Origin: an uncultured Lachnospiraceae bacterium
GTDB lineage: Bacteria > Bacillota > Clostridia > Lachnospirales > Lachnospiraceae
Length of the DNA stretch: 64,000 bases
Assembly: GCA_910588955.1 (NCBI GenBank)
Contig: CAJURQ010000007.1
Span: 62,001-126,000 of the forward strand
Reading direction: 5' to 3'
The notes below the pieces were generated by a model. The model was given only the letters and a program-made list of their open reading frames with translations. It was not told the DNA's origin and searched no databases. A program made the translations under genes and the position numbers. Below are positions 17,164 through 26,253 of the stretch, one piece after another. The first letter of the stretch is position 1; each line of letters begins with the position of its first letter.

Positions 17164-18066
17164 ATGAGCACGTCAACCCGTCTCAACCATGCCTTCCTGG
17201 ATGCGCCGATGCTCCCCCTTTCTGACCGCTCGCGCTACGTTCTTATGAGCGACTGTCACAGGGGCATCGGCTCCTCCTCCGATAATTTTCTGAAAAACCA
17301 GCACCTGTATTTTGCCGCGCTGCAGCATTACTACCGAAATGGCTTTACCTATATTGAACTGGGCGACGGGGATGAACTGTGGGAAAACAGAAACATGAAA
17401 AATATTATTGACGTCCACAGCAACGTATTCTGGCTGTTCAAACAGTTCCATGAAGAAAACAGGCTGTATCTAATCTACGGCAACCACGATATTGTAAAGC
17501 GGAAGAAAGGCTACCCCGCCAAAAGCTGCGATACCTATTTCTGTACGCAGTCTCAGCAGATGCAGCCTCTCTTCCCATCCCTCACTTTTTATGAGGGCAT
17601 TATTCTCACCACCGGGGCGCAGCCCGGTCACGTGCCCCGCGTATCGCTTTACCTGACACACGGGCATCAGGCAAGCCTGCTCAACTCCACGTTCTGGCGC
17701 CTCTCCCGCTTTCTGGTGCGGTATGTCTGGAGCCCGTTGGAAAATCTGGGCGTACTCGACCCTACAAGCGCCGCCAAAAATTACAGAGTCAAAAACAAAT
17801 GTGAAAGCCGCCTAAACAGATGGGCGGAGGAAAACCGCCGCATTCTGGTCACCGGGCACACGCACCGCCCGGCGCTGCCGGACACACCCGCCCATTACTA
17901 TAATACGGGAAGCTGCGTTCATCCCCGCTGCATTACCTGCATCGAAATCGAGCGGATGGCAATGACGCTGGTCAAGTGGAGCATGACCACCCGAGCGGAC
18001 AGCACACTCTATGTGGCGCGGGAAATGATTGCAGGACCCGTATCGCTTACACAATTTGTACCTTAA
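17164..18066 (+). CDS. Calcineurin-like metallophosphoesterase
   Basis: A 300-residue phosphoesterase with the full metal-binding motif set in order: SDCHRG, GDGDE, YGNHD, THGHQ and GHTHRP. I take the ATG at 17164, behind GGAGG, rather than the upstream frame opening, which lies inside the DUF4474 gene. It most resembles UDP-diacylglucosamine-pyrophosphatase-like or serine/threonine-phosphatase-like cytoplasmic enzymes, but the substrate cannot be told. Its last 20 bp overlap the convergent pyruvate kinase gene. Confidence 0.9.
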   Translation: MSTSTRLNHAFLDAPMLPLSDRSRYVLMSDCHRGIGSSSDNFLKNQHLYFAALQHYYRNGFTYIELGDGDELWENRNMKNIIDVHSNVFWLFKQFHEENRLYLIYGNHDIVKRKKGYPAKSCDTYFCTQSQQMQPLFPSLTFYEGIILTTGAQPGHVPRVSLYLTHGHQASLLNSTFWRLSRFLVRYVWSPLENLGVLDPTSAAKNYRVKNKCESRLNRWAEENRRILVTGHTHRPALPDTPAHYYNTGSCVHPRCITCIEIERMAMTLVKWSMTTRADSTLYVAREMIAGPVSLTQFVP

Positions 18067-19462
18067 TCATGTTTGTAGTGCCGGAAATGCCGATGGGCAC
18101 CCCGGAAGTAATCACCGTCAAATCTCCCTTCTGCAAAAGCCCCTTCTTTTCCGCAGCCGCAATCGCCTTGTCAAAGAGCACGTAAGCGTCCTTCTCTTCC
18201 TTAATCAGCAACGGCTCCACGCCCCATGTCAGTGAGAGTTGCCTGCATACCTTCTCGGTGGTCGCACAGCAGATAATATCGCTCTTTGGGCGGTAGCGGG
18301 AAATCATTCTGGCGGATCTTCCCGATTTCGTAACCGTCACGATGGCAGTTGCATTCAGGTCAAGCGCCGTCGTGCAGGTTGCATGACAGATCGCATCCGT
18401 CACATCCGGATTCGCCTCTCTCTCCAACTGGAAAAAACGCTTTCGGTAATCCACATCCTGTTCCGTGCGCTCCGCAATTTTAACCATTGTCTTCACCGCC
18501 TCCACGGGATAGGCGCCTGCCGCCGTCTCCCCGGAGAGCATAATCGCGCTTGTGCCGTCGTAAACCGCATTCGCAACGTCCGTCGTCTCCGCGCGGGTCG
18601 GTCTTGGATTCTTGATCATGGACTCCAGCATCTGCGTGGCGGTGATCACCTGTTTCCCTGCACGGTACACCTTTTTGATGATCTCCTTCTGGATCACAGG
18701 CACATCCTCATAGGGAATCTCCACACCCATGTCTCCCCTCGCCACCATAACGCCGTCGGAAACCGACAAAATATCATCAATGTTTGCCACACCCTGCGCA
18801 TTCTCGATTTTGGAAATAATCTTGATGTCCTGACCGCCGTTTTTTTCAAGCAGCTTTCTGAGCTGTAAAATATCTTCTTTTTTCTGTACAAAAGAAGCCG
18901 CGATAAAATCCACATCCTGCTCGATGCCGAAAAGAATGTCCTCCCTGTCCTTATCACTGATATAAGGCATGGACAAGTCCACATCCGGCACGTTGACGCC
19001 CTTGTGGTTGGAAACCGTGCCGCCGTTTACCACGCGGCAGACAATGTTGCTTTTGTCCACCTTCTCCACCGTCATCTCGATCAGCCCGTCGTCGATGAGT
19101 ACGCGCATCCCCTCTTCCAGATCCTCATAGAGCCTGTTATACGTTACGCTCACGATATCCTTTGTGCCCTCCACATCATCGGCGGTCAGCGTAAAAAGCT
19201 GCCCCTCTTCCAGCACAACTTTTCCTTCCTTAAAGTTCTTCACGCGTACTTCCGGTCCTTTGGTATCGAGCAGAATCGCCACCGGTTTTCCCAATTCTTT
19301 CCGAAGTTTTTTCACCACATCCATTCTTCTCTTATGGTCATCGTGTACGCCGTGGGAAAAATTGCATCTGGCAACATTCATTCCCGCCAGCATCATCTGC
19401 CGCAGCACTTCCTCATTGTCTGTGGATGGTCCAAGGGTACATACAATTTTTGTTTTGCGCAT
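18047..19462 (-). CDS. pyk: Pyruvate kinase
   Basis: Converts phosphoenolpyruvate and ADP to pyruvate and ATP, the last step of glycolysis. At 471 residues it is the short form, without the C-terminal PEP-utiliser-like extension seen in many Bacillota. Landmarks: KIVCTLGPST at the start, MNVARCNFSHG, the active-site region IISKIENAQGV, VARGDMGVEIP and the signature TRAETTDVANAVYDGTSA. It lies downstream of lacZ on the same strand, which would link galactoside breakdown to glycolysis. A hairpin sits just before its GGAGG site. Confidence 0.97.
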   Translation of the reverse strand: MRKTKIVCTLGPSTDNEEVLRQMMLAGMNVARCNFSHGVHDDHKRRMDVVKKLRKELGKPVAILLDTKGPEVRVKNFKEGKVVLEEGQLFTLTADDVEGTKDIVSVTYNRLYEDLEEGMRVLIDDGLIEMTVEKVDKSNIVCRVVNGGTVSNHKGVNVPDVDLSMPYISDKDREDILFGIEQDVDFIAASFVQKKEDILQLRKLLEKNGGQDIKIISKIENAQGVANIDDILSVSDGVMVARGDMGVEIPYEDVPVIQKEIIKKVYRAGKQVITATQMLESMIKNPRPTRAETTDVANAVYDGTSAIMLSGETAAGAYPVEAVKTMVKIAERTEQDVDYRKRFFQLEREANPDVTDAICHATCTTALDLNATAIVTVTKSGRSARMISRYRPKSDIICCATTEKVCRQLSLTWGVEPLLIKEEKDAYVLFDKAIAAAEKKGLLQKGDLTVITSGVPIGISGTTNMIKVQIV

Positions 19463-19475
19463 TCTTGCCTCCGTT

Positions 19476-19496
19476 TCGGGCGACGCCCGATTTTTT
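19476..19496 (+). terminator. Short terminator-like hairpin upstream of pyk
   Basis: On the plus strand TCGGGC-GAC-GCCCGA is followed by TTTTTT. There is no plus-strand gene to terminate. On the minus strand the same hairpin lies just before the pyk ribosome-binding site, so it may block antisense transcription or shape the pyk leader. Confidence 0.5.
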
Positions 19497-19517
19497 ACAT
19501 TTACTCTTTTATTTATA

Positions 19518-22500
19518 TCATACCCCCCGGAACGTAAAGCTAAACTCCTTCTTCCCGCTCACATCCAGATGATACTCCGGATGCACCGGCGCGCCCCAGC
19601 TGTCGTCGCCGCCGACGCCGAGCTGTCCGCCCGCCACGCGCACCACCGTGTAATGCACAGGCGGCAGTTCGTAGGGATGTCTCGCGTTCTCGACCTCGTG
19701 GGGCGTGTACGGCAGCGCTGAAAAGTTCAGGTTTTCTCCGCTAAAGAGCATACCGCGCCCGCGCATATCTATCACTTTCGCCCAGCGTACCTTTGTCTTA
19801 TTGCCGCATTCCTGAGGCACGAGATACGCCGCCATATTGTCCGCCACACGATTGCGGTAAACGCCCAGCTTCGCACCCTGATCCCTGTCCGCGTAGGTCT
19901 CCTCCGGACCGTTTCCGTACCACTCCAGCCGATCGTAGTCTGCGTTCAGTTTAAACAGCACGCCAAACTCCGGCATGTCAGCCAGTCCCTCCACCGGGTC
20001 ATAAGCAAGCGTGGTCTGCACGCTGCCGTCCCCGTACACCTTGTAAGTCAGCCGGCAGGTCGCCGCAGGCGTTGTGTTGAGGTCGTACAGGTAAGACACA
20101 CTGACATGATCCGCTTCCTCCCTGACTTCCGGATTTTCAAAATCTTCTCCCTCTTTATTTAATCTCCCTCCGGGCTTTCTGCATGACGCGTACAGACTTG
20201 CCAGTTTCCACTGTCCCTGTCTCGCCATCATATGATTGCCCGTATCGTTGTCCGTAGGCGCACGCCAGAAATTCGGGCGGGGAATCTCCTCGATCAGCTC
20301 CTTGCCCGCATAGCGGTAGGAAACCATACCAAAGGCGGAAATCGCCCCCGCCGGCTCCGAGAACAGTACGTCAAAATGCTCTCCCCGGACGCCCACATTA
20401 TCATTGCCACGTATGATGGTGAGCGGTTTCTTCTTCTCCTCCACAGGCGCGTCCACCGTTCCGATCACCGCCTGTCCGAACGCCACTTCGTGACCTGCCT
20501 CCGCCCACAGCGTATCTTCTTTTAAGAGGAAGGCGATCGTCACCGCATACTCACCCGGCTCCTCCGGCAATGCGAAAGGCGCGGGATAATTCTGTCTGCT
20601 CTCCGGCGCAACGTCAATCCCTGTCAGTTCTTTCCGCTCCACGCTGACACCGTCCCGCTGAAGCTCTGCCACGCAACGGAAGCTACTCGTAGAAACGAAG
20701 AGGTTTTTATTCCACACCTCAAACCCATCCTTTTCTACAGCAACCGAAATATTCTGATAGTTAAATTTTACCGCCTGCATCTTGGGCGACGCTTCCCGCT
20801 CCCCGCCGTAGGCGATACCGTTGCCGCTGAAATTATAGTCCGTGGGGCGCTCCCCGAAATCGCCGCCGTAAGCCTGAAACCACTTTCCGTAACGGTCTTT
20901 TTTATAGATGCTCTGGTCGATGTAATCCCAGATAAAGCCGCCCTGATAAGCGGAGTTTTCTTTGTCAGCCAGATCCGTGTACTTGTGCATCGCACCACAG
21001 GAGTTACCCATGGCATGCGTGTACTCACAACAGATAAAAGGCTTGCCGTCGCCGTTTACCAAATACTCCTCTATGTCAGTCACCTTCGCGTACATGCGGC
21101 TCTCCATATCGGAGGAATCATTGTAGCGCCTGTCGTTGAATATGCCTTCGTAGTGTACCAGCCTCGTATCATCCAGCTTGCGGAAAAGCTCCGACATCTC
21201 GTAAATCGTCTCGCCGCCAAAGGACTCGTTTCCCACGGACCAGATCAGCACCGCCGGATGGTTTTTGTCCCGGTGATAACAGGAACGGATGCGGTCGTAC
21301 ATCATCTCCTTCCACTCTGCCTTATCGTCCGGCACCACGAAGGACATGTCCTTTTTCCCTTTCAGGTAAGCGTCCCATGTGCCGTGGGATTCCAGATTGC
21401 TCTCCGCGATCAGATACAATCCATAGCGGTCACAAAGTTCATAGAGTCGTTCGTCATCGGGATAGTGGGAAGTACGGATCGCGTTGATATTGTTGCGCTT
21501 CATGGTCACAATGTCTTTGACCAGTTCCTCATAAGAGACATGTCTGCCCGATATGGAACTGAAATCGTGACGGTTCGTGCCTTTAAATACAATCCGTTTT
21601 CCATTTAACAGCATACGGCTGTCCTTCATCTCAAATTTGCGGAAACCGACCGGCTGCGAGACATATTCCACCGTCTCACCGTTTCCACCACAGCATTTGA
21701 TTTCCAACTGATATAAGTAAGGATTCTCCGCGCTCCAGAGTCCGGGCTTCTCAACCGTTTCCTCAAAAGCAAATTCGCCGTCCGCTTCCGCTTTCTGCTC
21801 CTTTTCAAACAGCGTCTCTCCGCCATCCTTTAAGCAGAATCTGTAAACGCCGTTTCCTTTTACCTTGCAGCATACAGACAGCTTCGCCCGGTCAAAGCCT
21901 TCCCCCTCAAACAGGGTCTTCACCGTCAGATCTTCCACATGCGCGGTGGGAACCGCATACAGGTACACACTTCTATAGATGCCAGAGAATCGGTAAAAGT
22001 CCTGATCCTCGCACCAGCTTGAGGAAGTCCATTTGTAAACCTGTACCGCCAGTTTATTTTCCCCGTCTTTCAGATAGGGCGTAAGGTCAAATTCGGAGGG
22101 GGTAAAGCTGTCCTCGCTATAACCCACATAAGAACCGTTGCACCAGAGCGCCATCCCGCTCTCCACGCCTTCAAACACAATGCGTATTTCCTGCCCGCGC
22201 ATATGTGCCGGGACTTCAAAATATTTCACATAGCTCGCCACAGGATTGAACCGCTCCGGAATCTCCCCCGGCACAAGTTCTTCCCTGCCATCCCATGGGT
22301 ACTGCGTATTGACATACTGAGGAATGTCGTACCCCTCCATCTGGATATGCGCTGGCACACGGATGTCCGCCCATGGTCTGCAGTCATAGCTTTCCTGCTC
22401 AAACCCTTTCACCGCGGAATCTATGTTTACCGCATAAGAGAATTTCCATATGCCATCCAGTGACTGTTTCAGGCTGCTTTCTCCCCGCGCGGCTTCCTTT

Positions 22501-22595
22501 TCATTGGCATACAGGTTTAACGCCGCACGCGCCGGAAGCACATTGTCCTTAAAAAACTGAGGATCTTTTATTCTATCATAATCAGATCGCGTCAT
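19518..22595 (-). CDS. lacZ: Beta-galactosidase, GH2 (LacZ type)
   Basis: A 1025-residue GH2 enzyme, the length of E. coli LacZ. It has the jelly-roll sugar-binding domain, Ig-like domain, TIM barrel with acid/base Glu457 in VGNES and nucleophile Glu524 in CCEYTHAMGNS, and the C-terminal beta-galactosidase small-chain domain. No signal peptide, so it acts in the cytoplasm on imported beta-galactosides. The start follows GAGAGGAG at a long spacing of about 12 nt. It lies downstream of a sugar ABC transporter and an AraC regulator that probably supply and sense its substrate. Confidence 0.97.
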   Translation of the reverse strand: MTRSDYDRIKDPQFFKDNVLPARAALNLYANEKEAARGESSLKQSLDGIWKFSYAVNIDSAVKGFEQESYDCRPWADIRVPAHIQMEGYDIPQYVNTQYPWDGREELVPGEIPERFNPVASYVKYFEVPAHMRGQEIRIVFEGVESGMALWCNGSYVGYSEDSFTPSEFDLTPYLKDGENKLAVQVYKWTSSSWCEDQDFYRFSGIYRSVYLYAVPTAHVEDLTVKTLFEGEGFDRAKLSVCCKVKGNGVYRFCLKDGGETLFEKEQKAEADGEFAFEETVEKPGLWSAENPYLYQLEIKCCGGNGETVEYVSQPVGFRKFEMKDSRMLLNGKRIVFKGTNRHDFSSISGRHVSYEELVKDIVTMKRNNINAIRTSHYPDDERLYELCDRYGLYLIAESNLESHGTWDAYLKGKKDMSFVVPDDKAEWKEMMYDRIRSCYHRDKNHPAVLIWSVGNESFGGETIYEMSELFRKLDDTRLVHYEGIFNDRRYNDSSDMESRMYAKVTDIEEYLVNGDGKPFICCEYTHAMGNSCGAMHKYTDLADKENSAYQGGFIWDYIDQSIYKKDRYGKWFQAYGGDFGERPTDYNFSGNGIAYGGEREASPKMQAVKFNYQNISVAVEKDGFEVWNKNLFVSTSSFRCVAELQRDGVSVERKELTGIDVAPESRQNYPAPFALPEEPGEYAVTIAFLLKEDTLWAEAGHEVAFGQAVIGTVDAPVEEKKKPLTIIRGNDNVGVRGEHFDVLFSEPAGAISAFGMVSYRYAGKELIEEIPRPNFWRAPTDNDTGNHMMARQGQWKLASLYASCRKPGGRLNKEGEDFENPEVREEADHVSVSYLYDLNTTPAATCRLTYKVYGDGSVQTTLAYDPVEGLADMPEFGVLFKLNADYDRLEWYGNGPEETYADRDQGAKLGVYRNRVADNMAAYLVPQECGNKTKVRWAKVIDMRGRGMLFSGENLNFSALPYTPHEVENARHPYELPPVHYTVVRVAGGQLGVGGDDSWGAPVHPEYHLDVSGKKEFSFTFRGV

Positions 22596-22692
22596 ATTAT
22601 TATTTTACTCCTCTCCCATTGCTTGATTTCACTGACGAGAATGCAAAGCCATTCTCTGAACCGTCATTCGACAACGACGATTTGTTGTAACA

Positions 22693-22736
22693 AAGGTGTC
22701 AAAAGCACCCAAATACCCAGATGTTTTTGACACCTT
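22693..22736. repeat. Perfect intergenic inverted repeat between permease and lacZ
   Basis: Arms AAGGTGTCAAAA (22693-22704) and TTTTGACACCTT (22725-22736), a 12-bp perfect stem with a 20-bp loop. It lies in the 212-bp gap between the permease and lacZ. There is no strong T-run on the minus strand, so a processing, attenuation or operator role is as likely as termination. Confidence 0.6.
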
Positions 22737-22807
22737 ATTGACGAAAAAACTTTCTATACCACGCTTATTCGCAAAGCCGCTGATCCACAGCTTCTTCTTT
22801 GCCTACG

Positions 22808-23614
22808 TCACTTCACTGCGCCGGTAATACCTTCCGCGAACGCATTCTGCAGGCAGAAGAATACGACTGCAGTGGGCAGGGTACAGATCAGCACGGCGAG
22901 CATCAGCATACCGTAGTCCGTCACGTAACCTTCCGTCAGGTTCGCCACCACCATTGGCATTGTCTGACTGTTTGCATCCGTCATGATTACCTTCGGCCAA
23001 AGGTAACTGTTCCATGCATTCATAAAAGTGATTGTCATAGCAGCCGCGTAAGTCGATCTCATAGTCGGAATAAACATCTGGAAAAAAATGCGGATCTCGG
23101 ATAACCCGTCAATTCTCGCCGCCTCCATAATGTCATGCGGGAACGATCTCGCGCTCTGTCTAAACATCATAATCAGAAACGGCGTGGAGATCGTCGGCAG
23201 GATGAATCCGATTGTCGTATTCAGCCAGCCCGCTTTCGAGAACATCTGGAACAGCGGGATCATGGTCGCCACAAAAGGAACCATCATTGCCAGCAGGATA
23301 ATGCTCATCAACATATCTTTCGCTTTATCATGGAAAATCTCAAATCCGTAACCCGCCAAGGAGCTGACCAAAAGTGACACAATCGTCAGAATTGCCGCGT
23401 ATTTAAACGAGTTGCCAAAAGCCCTCCCTATATTCTGCGCCGCCAGCAGATTGTTTAAATTCTCCATAAAATAGCCGCCCGGAATCAGACGTCCGGAGAT
23501 GACATCCGCGCTCTTGTTCGTCGCCGCGCTTACCATCCAGTACAGCGGAAACACGGAGATAAAAGATACGATACACAAAAACAGATACATACCGAATTTT
23601 CTCAATTTAGTCAC
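22808..23614 (-). CDS. Sugar ABC transporter permease (MalG type)
   Basis: About 268 residues with six hydrophobic segments and the binding-protein-dependent transporter signature EAARIDGLSEIRIFFQMFIP (EAA loop), which contacts the ATPase. A GTG at 23614 is preferred because AGGTG lies about 6 nt upstream; a GTG at 23623 is possible. Either start overlaps the end of the upstream permease gene, suggesting coupled translation. No ATPase gene is adjacent, so a shared MsmK-type ATPase encoded elsewhere is likely. Confidence 0.93.
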   Translation of the reverse strand: MTKLRKFGMYLFLCIVSFISVFPLYWMVSAATNKSADVISGRLIPGGYFMENLNNLLAAQNIGRAFGNSFKYAAILTIVSLLVSSLAGYGFEIFHDKAKDMLMSIILLAMMVPFVATMIPLFQMFSKAGWLNTTIGFILPTISTPFLIMMFRQSARSFPHDIMEAARIDGLSEIRIFFQMFIPTMRSTYAAAMTITFMNAWNSYLWPKVIMTDANSQTMPMVVANLTEGYVTDYGMLMLAVLICTLPTAVVFFCLQNAFAEGITGAVK

Positions 23615-24497
23615 GCTTATCACCTACTTTCATCTGCAGGAATGCCAGAACAGCAACCAGAACCAAAATTAAGAAGGACATTGCCGCCGCATAACCGAAG
23701 TTCGGCACATACTTAAAGGACATATCATATATGTAATGCGACATCGTGATCGACGTATTCGCCGGACCGCCCTTTGTCAGGTTGACCGACTCGTCGAAAA
23801 GCTGTAACGTGCCGTTGGTGGACATGATCGCCGTCAGCAGAATCGTAGGCTTCAAAAGCGGCACTGTAATCTTAAAGAAAGACTGCACCGCCGACGCGCC
23901 GTCGATCTTAGCCGCCTCATAAACGGAATACTCGATGTTCTGCAGACCCGACAGGTAGAACACCATATTGTATCCCGTCCACCGCCAGAGCAGCGCGATG
24001 ATGATAACGATACGCGCGCTCGTTGTATGCGTTAGGAACGCATAAGGCTGATCCAAAATACCCAGATTCACCAAAATCAGATTCACCAGACCATTGTTGG
24101 CAAACAGGGAACGGAAGATGATTGCGTATGCCACCAGCGATGTCGCACAGGGCAGGAAGATCATCGTCCGAAACAGCCCCTTAAATCTCAGATCCTTGTT
24201 ATTCAGTATGGATGCCAGAATCAGCGCAAAAATCAACATTACCGGCACCTGAATAATCAGGTAGAAAAATGTATTTTTAATGGATTGGACAAACACCGTA
24301 TCCTGAAACATTCGAACATAATTGGAGACGCCGCTCCACTTCATATTCGCGCCAACGCCCGACTTAAACGACAAAACCAATGCCCTGAACATCGGTACAA
24401 AACTCATAATGAAAATCAAAACAGCGCCGGGAGCCAGAAATACCCATCCCATCAGATTCTGTTTTTTGCTAAGCGTCATCTTTTTCGACTTGCTCAA
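23607..24497 (-). CDS. Sugar ABC transporter permease (MalF type)
   Basis: A 296-residue inner-membrane permease with about six transmembrane segments and an EAA loop (EAAKIDGASAVQSFFKITVP). The start is TTG at 24497, chosen because a strong GGAGGGG site lies about 8 nt upstream; the next ATG is too far away. It pairs with the downstream MalG-type permease and the upstream solute-binding lipoprotein to import an oligosaccharide, probably a galactoside given the adjacent lacZ. Confidence 0.93.
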   Translation of the reverse strand: MSKSKKMTLSKKQNLMGWVFLAPGAVLIFIMSFVPMFRALVLSFKSGVGANMKWSGVSNYVRMFQDTVFVQSIKNTFFYLIIQVPVMLIFALILASILNNKDLRFKGLFRTMIFLPCATSLVAYAIIFRSLFANNGLVNLILVNLGILDQPYAFLTHTTSARIVIIIALLWRWTGYNMVFYLSGLQNIEYSVYEAAKIDGASAVQSFFKITVPLLKPTILLTAIMSTNGTLQLFDESVNLTKGGPANTSITMSHYIYDMSFKYVPNFGYAAAMSFLILVLVAVLAFLQMKVGDKRD

Positions 24498-24531
24498 AAA
24501 AACCCCTCCTTCTCTATCGTTGGAGTAAAAT

Positions 24532-24562
24532 AGGGGAACAGCTTACAGAAAACTATTCCCCT
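24532..24562 (-). terminator. Intercistronic hairpin between solute-binding protein and permeases
   Basis: Minus strand: AGGGGAATAG, an 11-base loop, CTGTTCCCCT, then ATTTTA. This 10-bp stem lies 42 bp after the binding-protein stop. Such partial terminators commonly let the binding protein be made in excess of the permeases. Confidence 0.75.
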
Positions 24563-24603
24563 GTGTTAGGTGTTACTTATTTAAAATCTGCACGACTCAT
24601 TGC

Positions 24604-25986
24604 TTACTGCATGTTAAAGTTAATAGTCTGCTCTGCGGTCTGGAGCTCTGTCTCGAGGTAGGAACCGTTGATGTAATTCGTGATAGCAGTTGTAACTGCG
24701 TTACGTGCCTCGTAGTAGTATGCGCCTGTGATGTTGGTCGGAACCTTGGTCGCGAAATCGACGATCTTAGCGGAAACTGCATCGCCGCCGAAGAACTCGT
24801 TAGGCTCGCTGTATGCGCTGGAATCGCCTGCGGGTGCCCATGTTGCCAGAGCGCCGCTGGGAAGGATGTTGTCATACAGCTCTTTGCTGCCAGCAAATGT
24901 GCTTGCAAGGAAGTCACATGCCAGATCCGGATTTGCGCAATTTGTGGTTACTGCCCACGAAGAACCGCCGTTGTTGGAGTAGTTGGTTGCTCCGCTTGCA
25001 CCTACCAGACTGGGCATGTTCGTGATAGCCCAATTACCGCTCTGGTCTTCTGCAGTCTGGATGGAAGCCATGATCCAGCAGCCGTTGATCGTACCTGCAA
25101 CGTTACCGCTTACGAAGTCGCCTACGTACTCATCCCAGCTGTTAACCTCAGTAAGTACGCCCGCGTCCTTCAGGCTCTTGTAAGTCTCCATAACGGTCTT
25201 TAAAGTATCGTTGCCAACGATGTTCGCCGTGCCATCCTCGTTGAAGAGGGAAGCGCCTGCGGACTGAAGCATCATCATAATCAAGTCACACTCGCCCGCC
25301 TGCATGGAAATGAGGGGCTTGCCTGTCGCTTCCAGAACCTTCTTGCCATTCTCAAGGTACTGGTCAAAGGTAATGTCCGTGAAATCATCGATGGTCAGAC
25401 CCGCCTGCTCCAGAAGATCCGTACGGTAGCATGCCACAACTGCTCCATTATCAAAAGGTACGCCGTAGTTCTTACCGTCGATTACAGAGTAAGCTGTCTT
25501 ACCTGCTGCAAACTGCGAAAAGTCTACACCGCTGTTGGTCAGATCCATACACACATCAGGGAATGCCAACACGTTTTTCTGGAACGCGTTATCCTGCATC
25601 AGGAAGATATCCGGCAGTGTGCTCAGATCGCCGGAAGTAGCCGCAGTAGTAACCTTGGTCTGGATATCGTCCCAAGGAGTCTCAACCACATTCAGCTTGA
25701 AATTCGGATGGTCTTTCTGGTAAACCTTCTCTGCCTCATACATAGCGTTCATGTTAAATGCAGGATCCCAACACCATACGGTCAGTGTCTCATCGCCGCC
25801 TGCTGCCGCGTCTGCCGCGGGCGCTTCTGCATCCGCTGCGGGAGCTTCCTCCGCTGCCGGAGCCTCCTCTGCCGCACCGCTGTCCGCTGCGGGAGCCGCA
25901 GGCGTCTCAGCGGAACCGCCGCCGCATCCAACCAGTGAAAGAACCATGGTAGATGCCAGTAAAGCCGCTAAAATCTTTCTTTTCAT
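24604..25986 (-). CDS. Extracellular sugar-binding lipoprotein of an ABC transporter
   Basis: A 460-residue solute-binding protein of the family that binds oligosaccharides (SBP_bac_1-like). The ATG at 25986 is chosen because GGGAGGAAAG precedes it; the frame opens 33 bp earlier. It has a signal peptide with lipobox LVGC, then an Ala/Pro/Glu-rich spacer of about 50 residues that would hold the binding domain away from the membrane. The mature domain begins near ETLTVWCWDPAFN. It is first in the permease-lacZ gene set and is probably controlled by the AraC regulator immediately upstream. Confidence 0.94.
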   Translation of the reverse strand: MKRKILAALLASTMVLSLVGCGGGSAETPAAPAADSGAAEEAPAAEEAPAADAEAPAADAAAGGDETLTVWCWDPAFNMNAMYEAEKVYQKDHPNFKLNVVETPWDDIQTKVTTAATSGDLSTLPDIFLMQDNAFQKNVLAFPDVCMDLTNSGVDFSQFAAGKTAYSVIDGKNYGVPFDNGAVVACYRTDLLEQAGLTIDDFTDITFDQYLENGKKVLEATGKPLISMQAGECDLIMMMLQSAGASLFNEDGTANIVGNDTLKTVMETYKSLKDAGVLTEVNSWDEYVGDFVSGNVAGTINGCWIMASIQTAEDQSGNWAITNMPSLVGASGATNYSNNGGSSWAVTTNCANPDLACDFLASTFAGSKELYDNILPSGALATWAPAGDSSAYSEPNEFFGGDAVSAKIVDFATKVPTNITGAYYYEARNAVTTAITNYINGSYLETELQTAEQTINFNMQ

Positions 25987-26050
25987 TTTCTTTCCTCCCA
26001 TTCTTCTTTTTGTGCACATTGTGCACTAACTTTTTCTTTTCCCCTCAGTC

Positions 26051-26097
26051 GTCAAAGTGCTTTCGTCAATTTGTATATTCATCACGCACTTTTTGAC
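26051..26097. promoter_or_regulatory. Inverted repeat, candidate operator of the transporter operon
   Basis: GTCAAAGTGC (26051-26060) and GCACTTTTTGAC (26086-26097) form near-perfect inverted arms 25 bp apart, 65-111 bp before the binding-protein start. A minus-strand TATAAT lies at 26111-26116 without a clear -35. The arrangement suits an activator- or repressor-controlled promoter, with the adjacent AraC protein as the obvious candidate. Confidence 0.45.
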
Positions 26098-26150
26098 TGA
26101 ATGTATATGTATTATAACTCTGCAAGTCGCCCATGTGTGATCGTTAAAAA

Positions 26151-26182
26151 GCAAAAAAGATGCAAATTCGACCATCTGCATC
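26151..26182 (-). terminator. Terminator after the AraC regulator gene
   Basis: Minus strand: GATGCA, a 12-base loop, TGCATC, then TTTTTTGC. It separates the regulator gene (stop at 26254) from the transporter operon. Confidence 0.7.
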
Positions 26183-26253
26183 CAGCTTAAACGTTTACGT
26201 CATTGAATTTATCTTACATACTGAAAAACACAATTTCTTTATCAATCTAAAAT

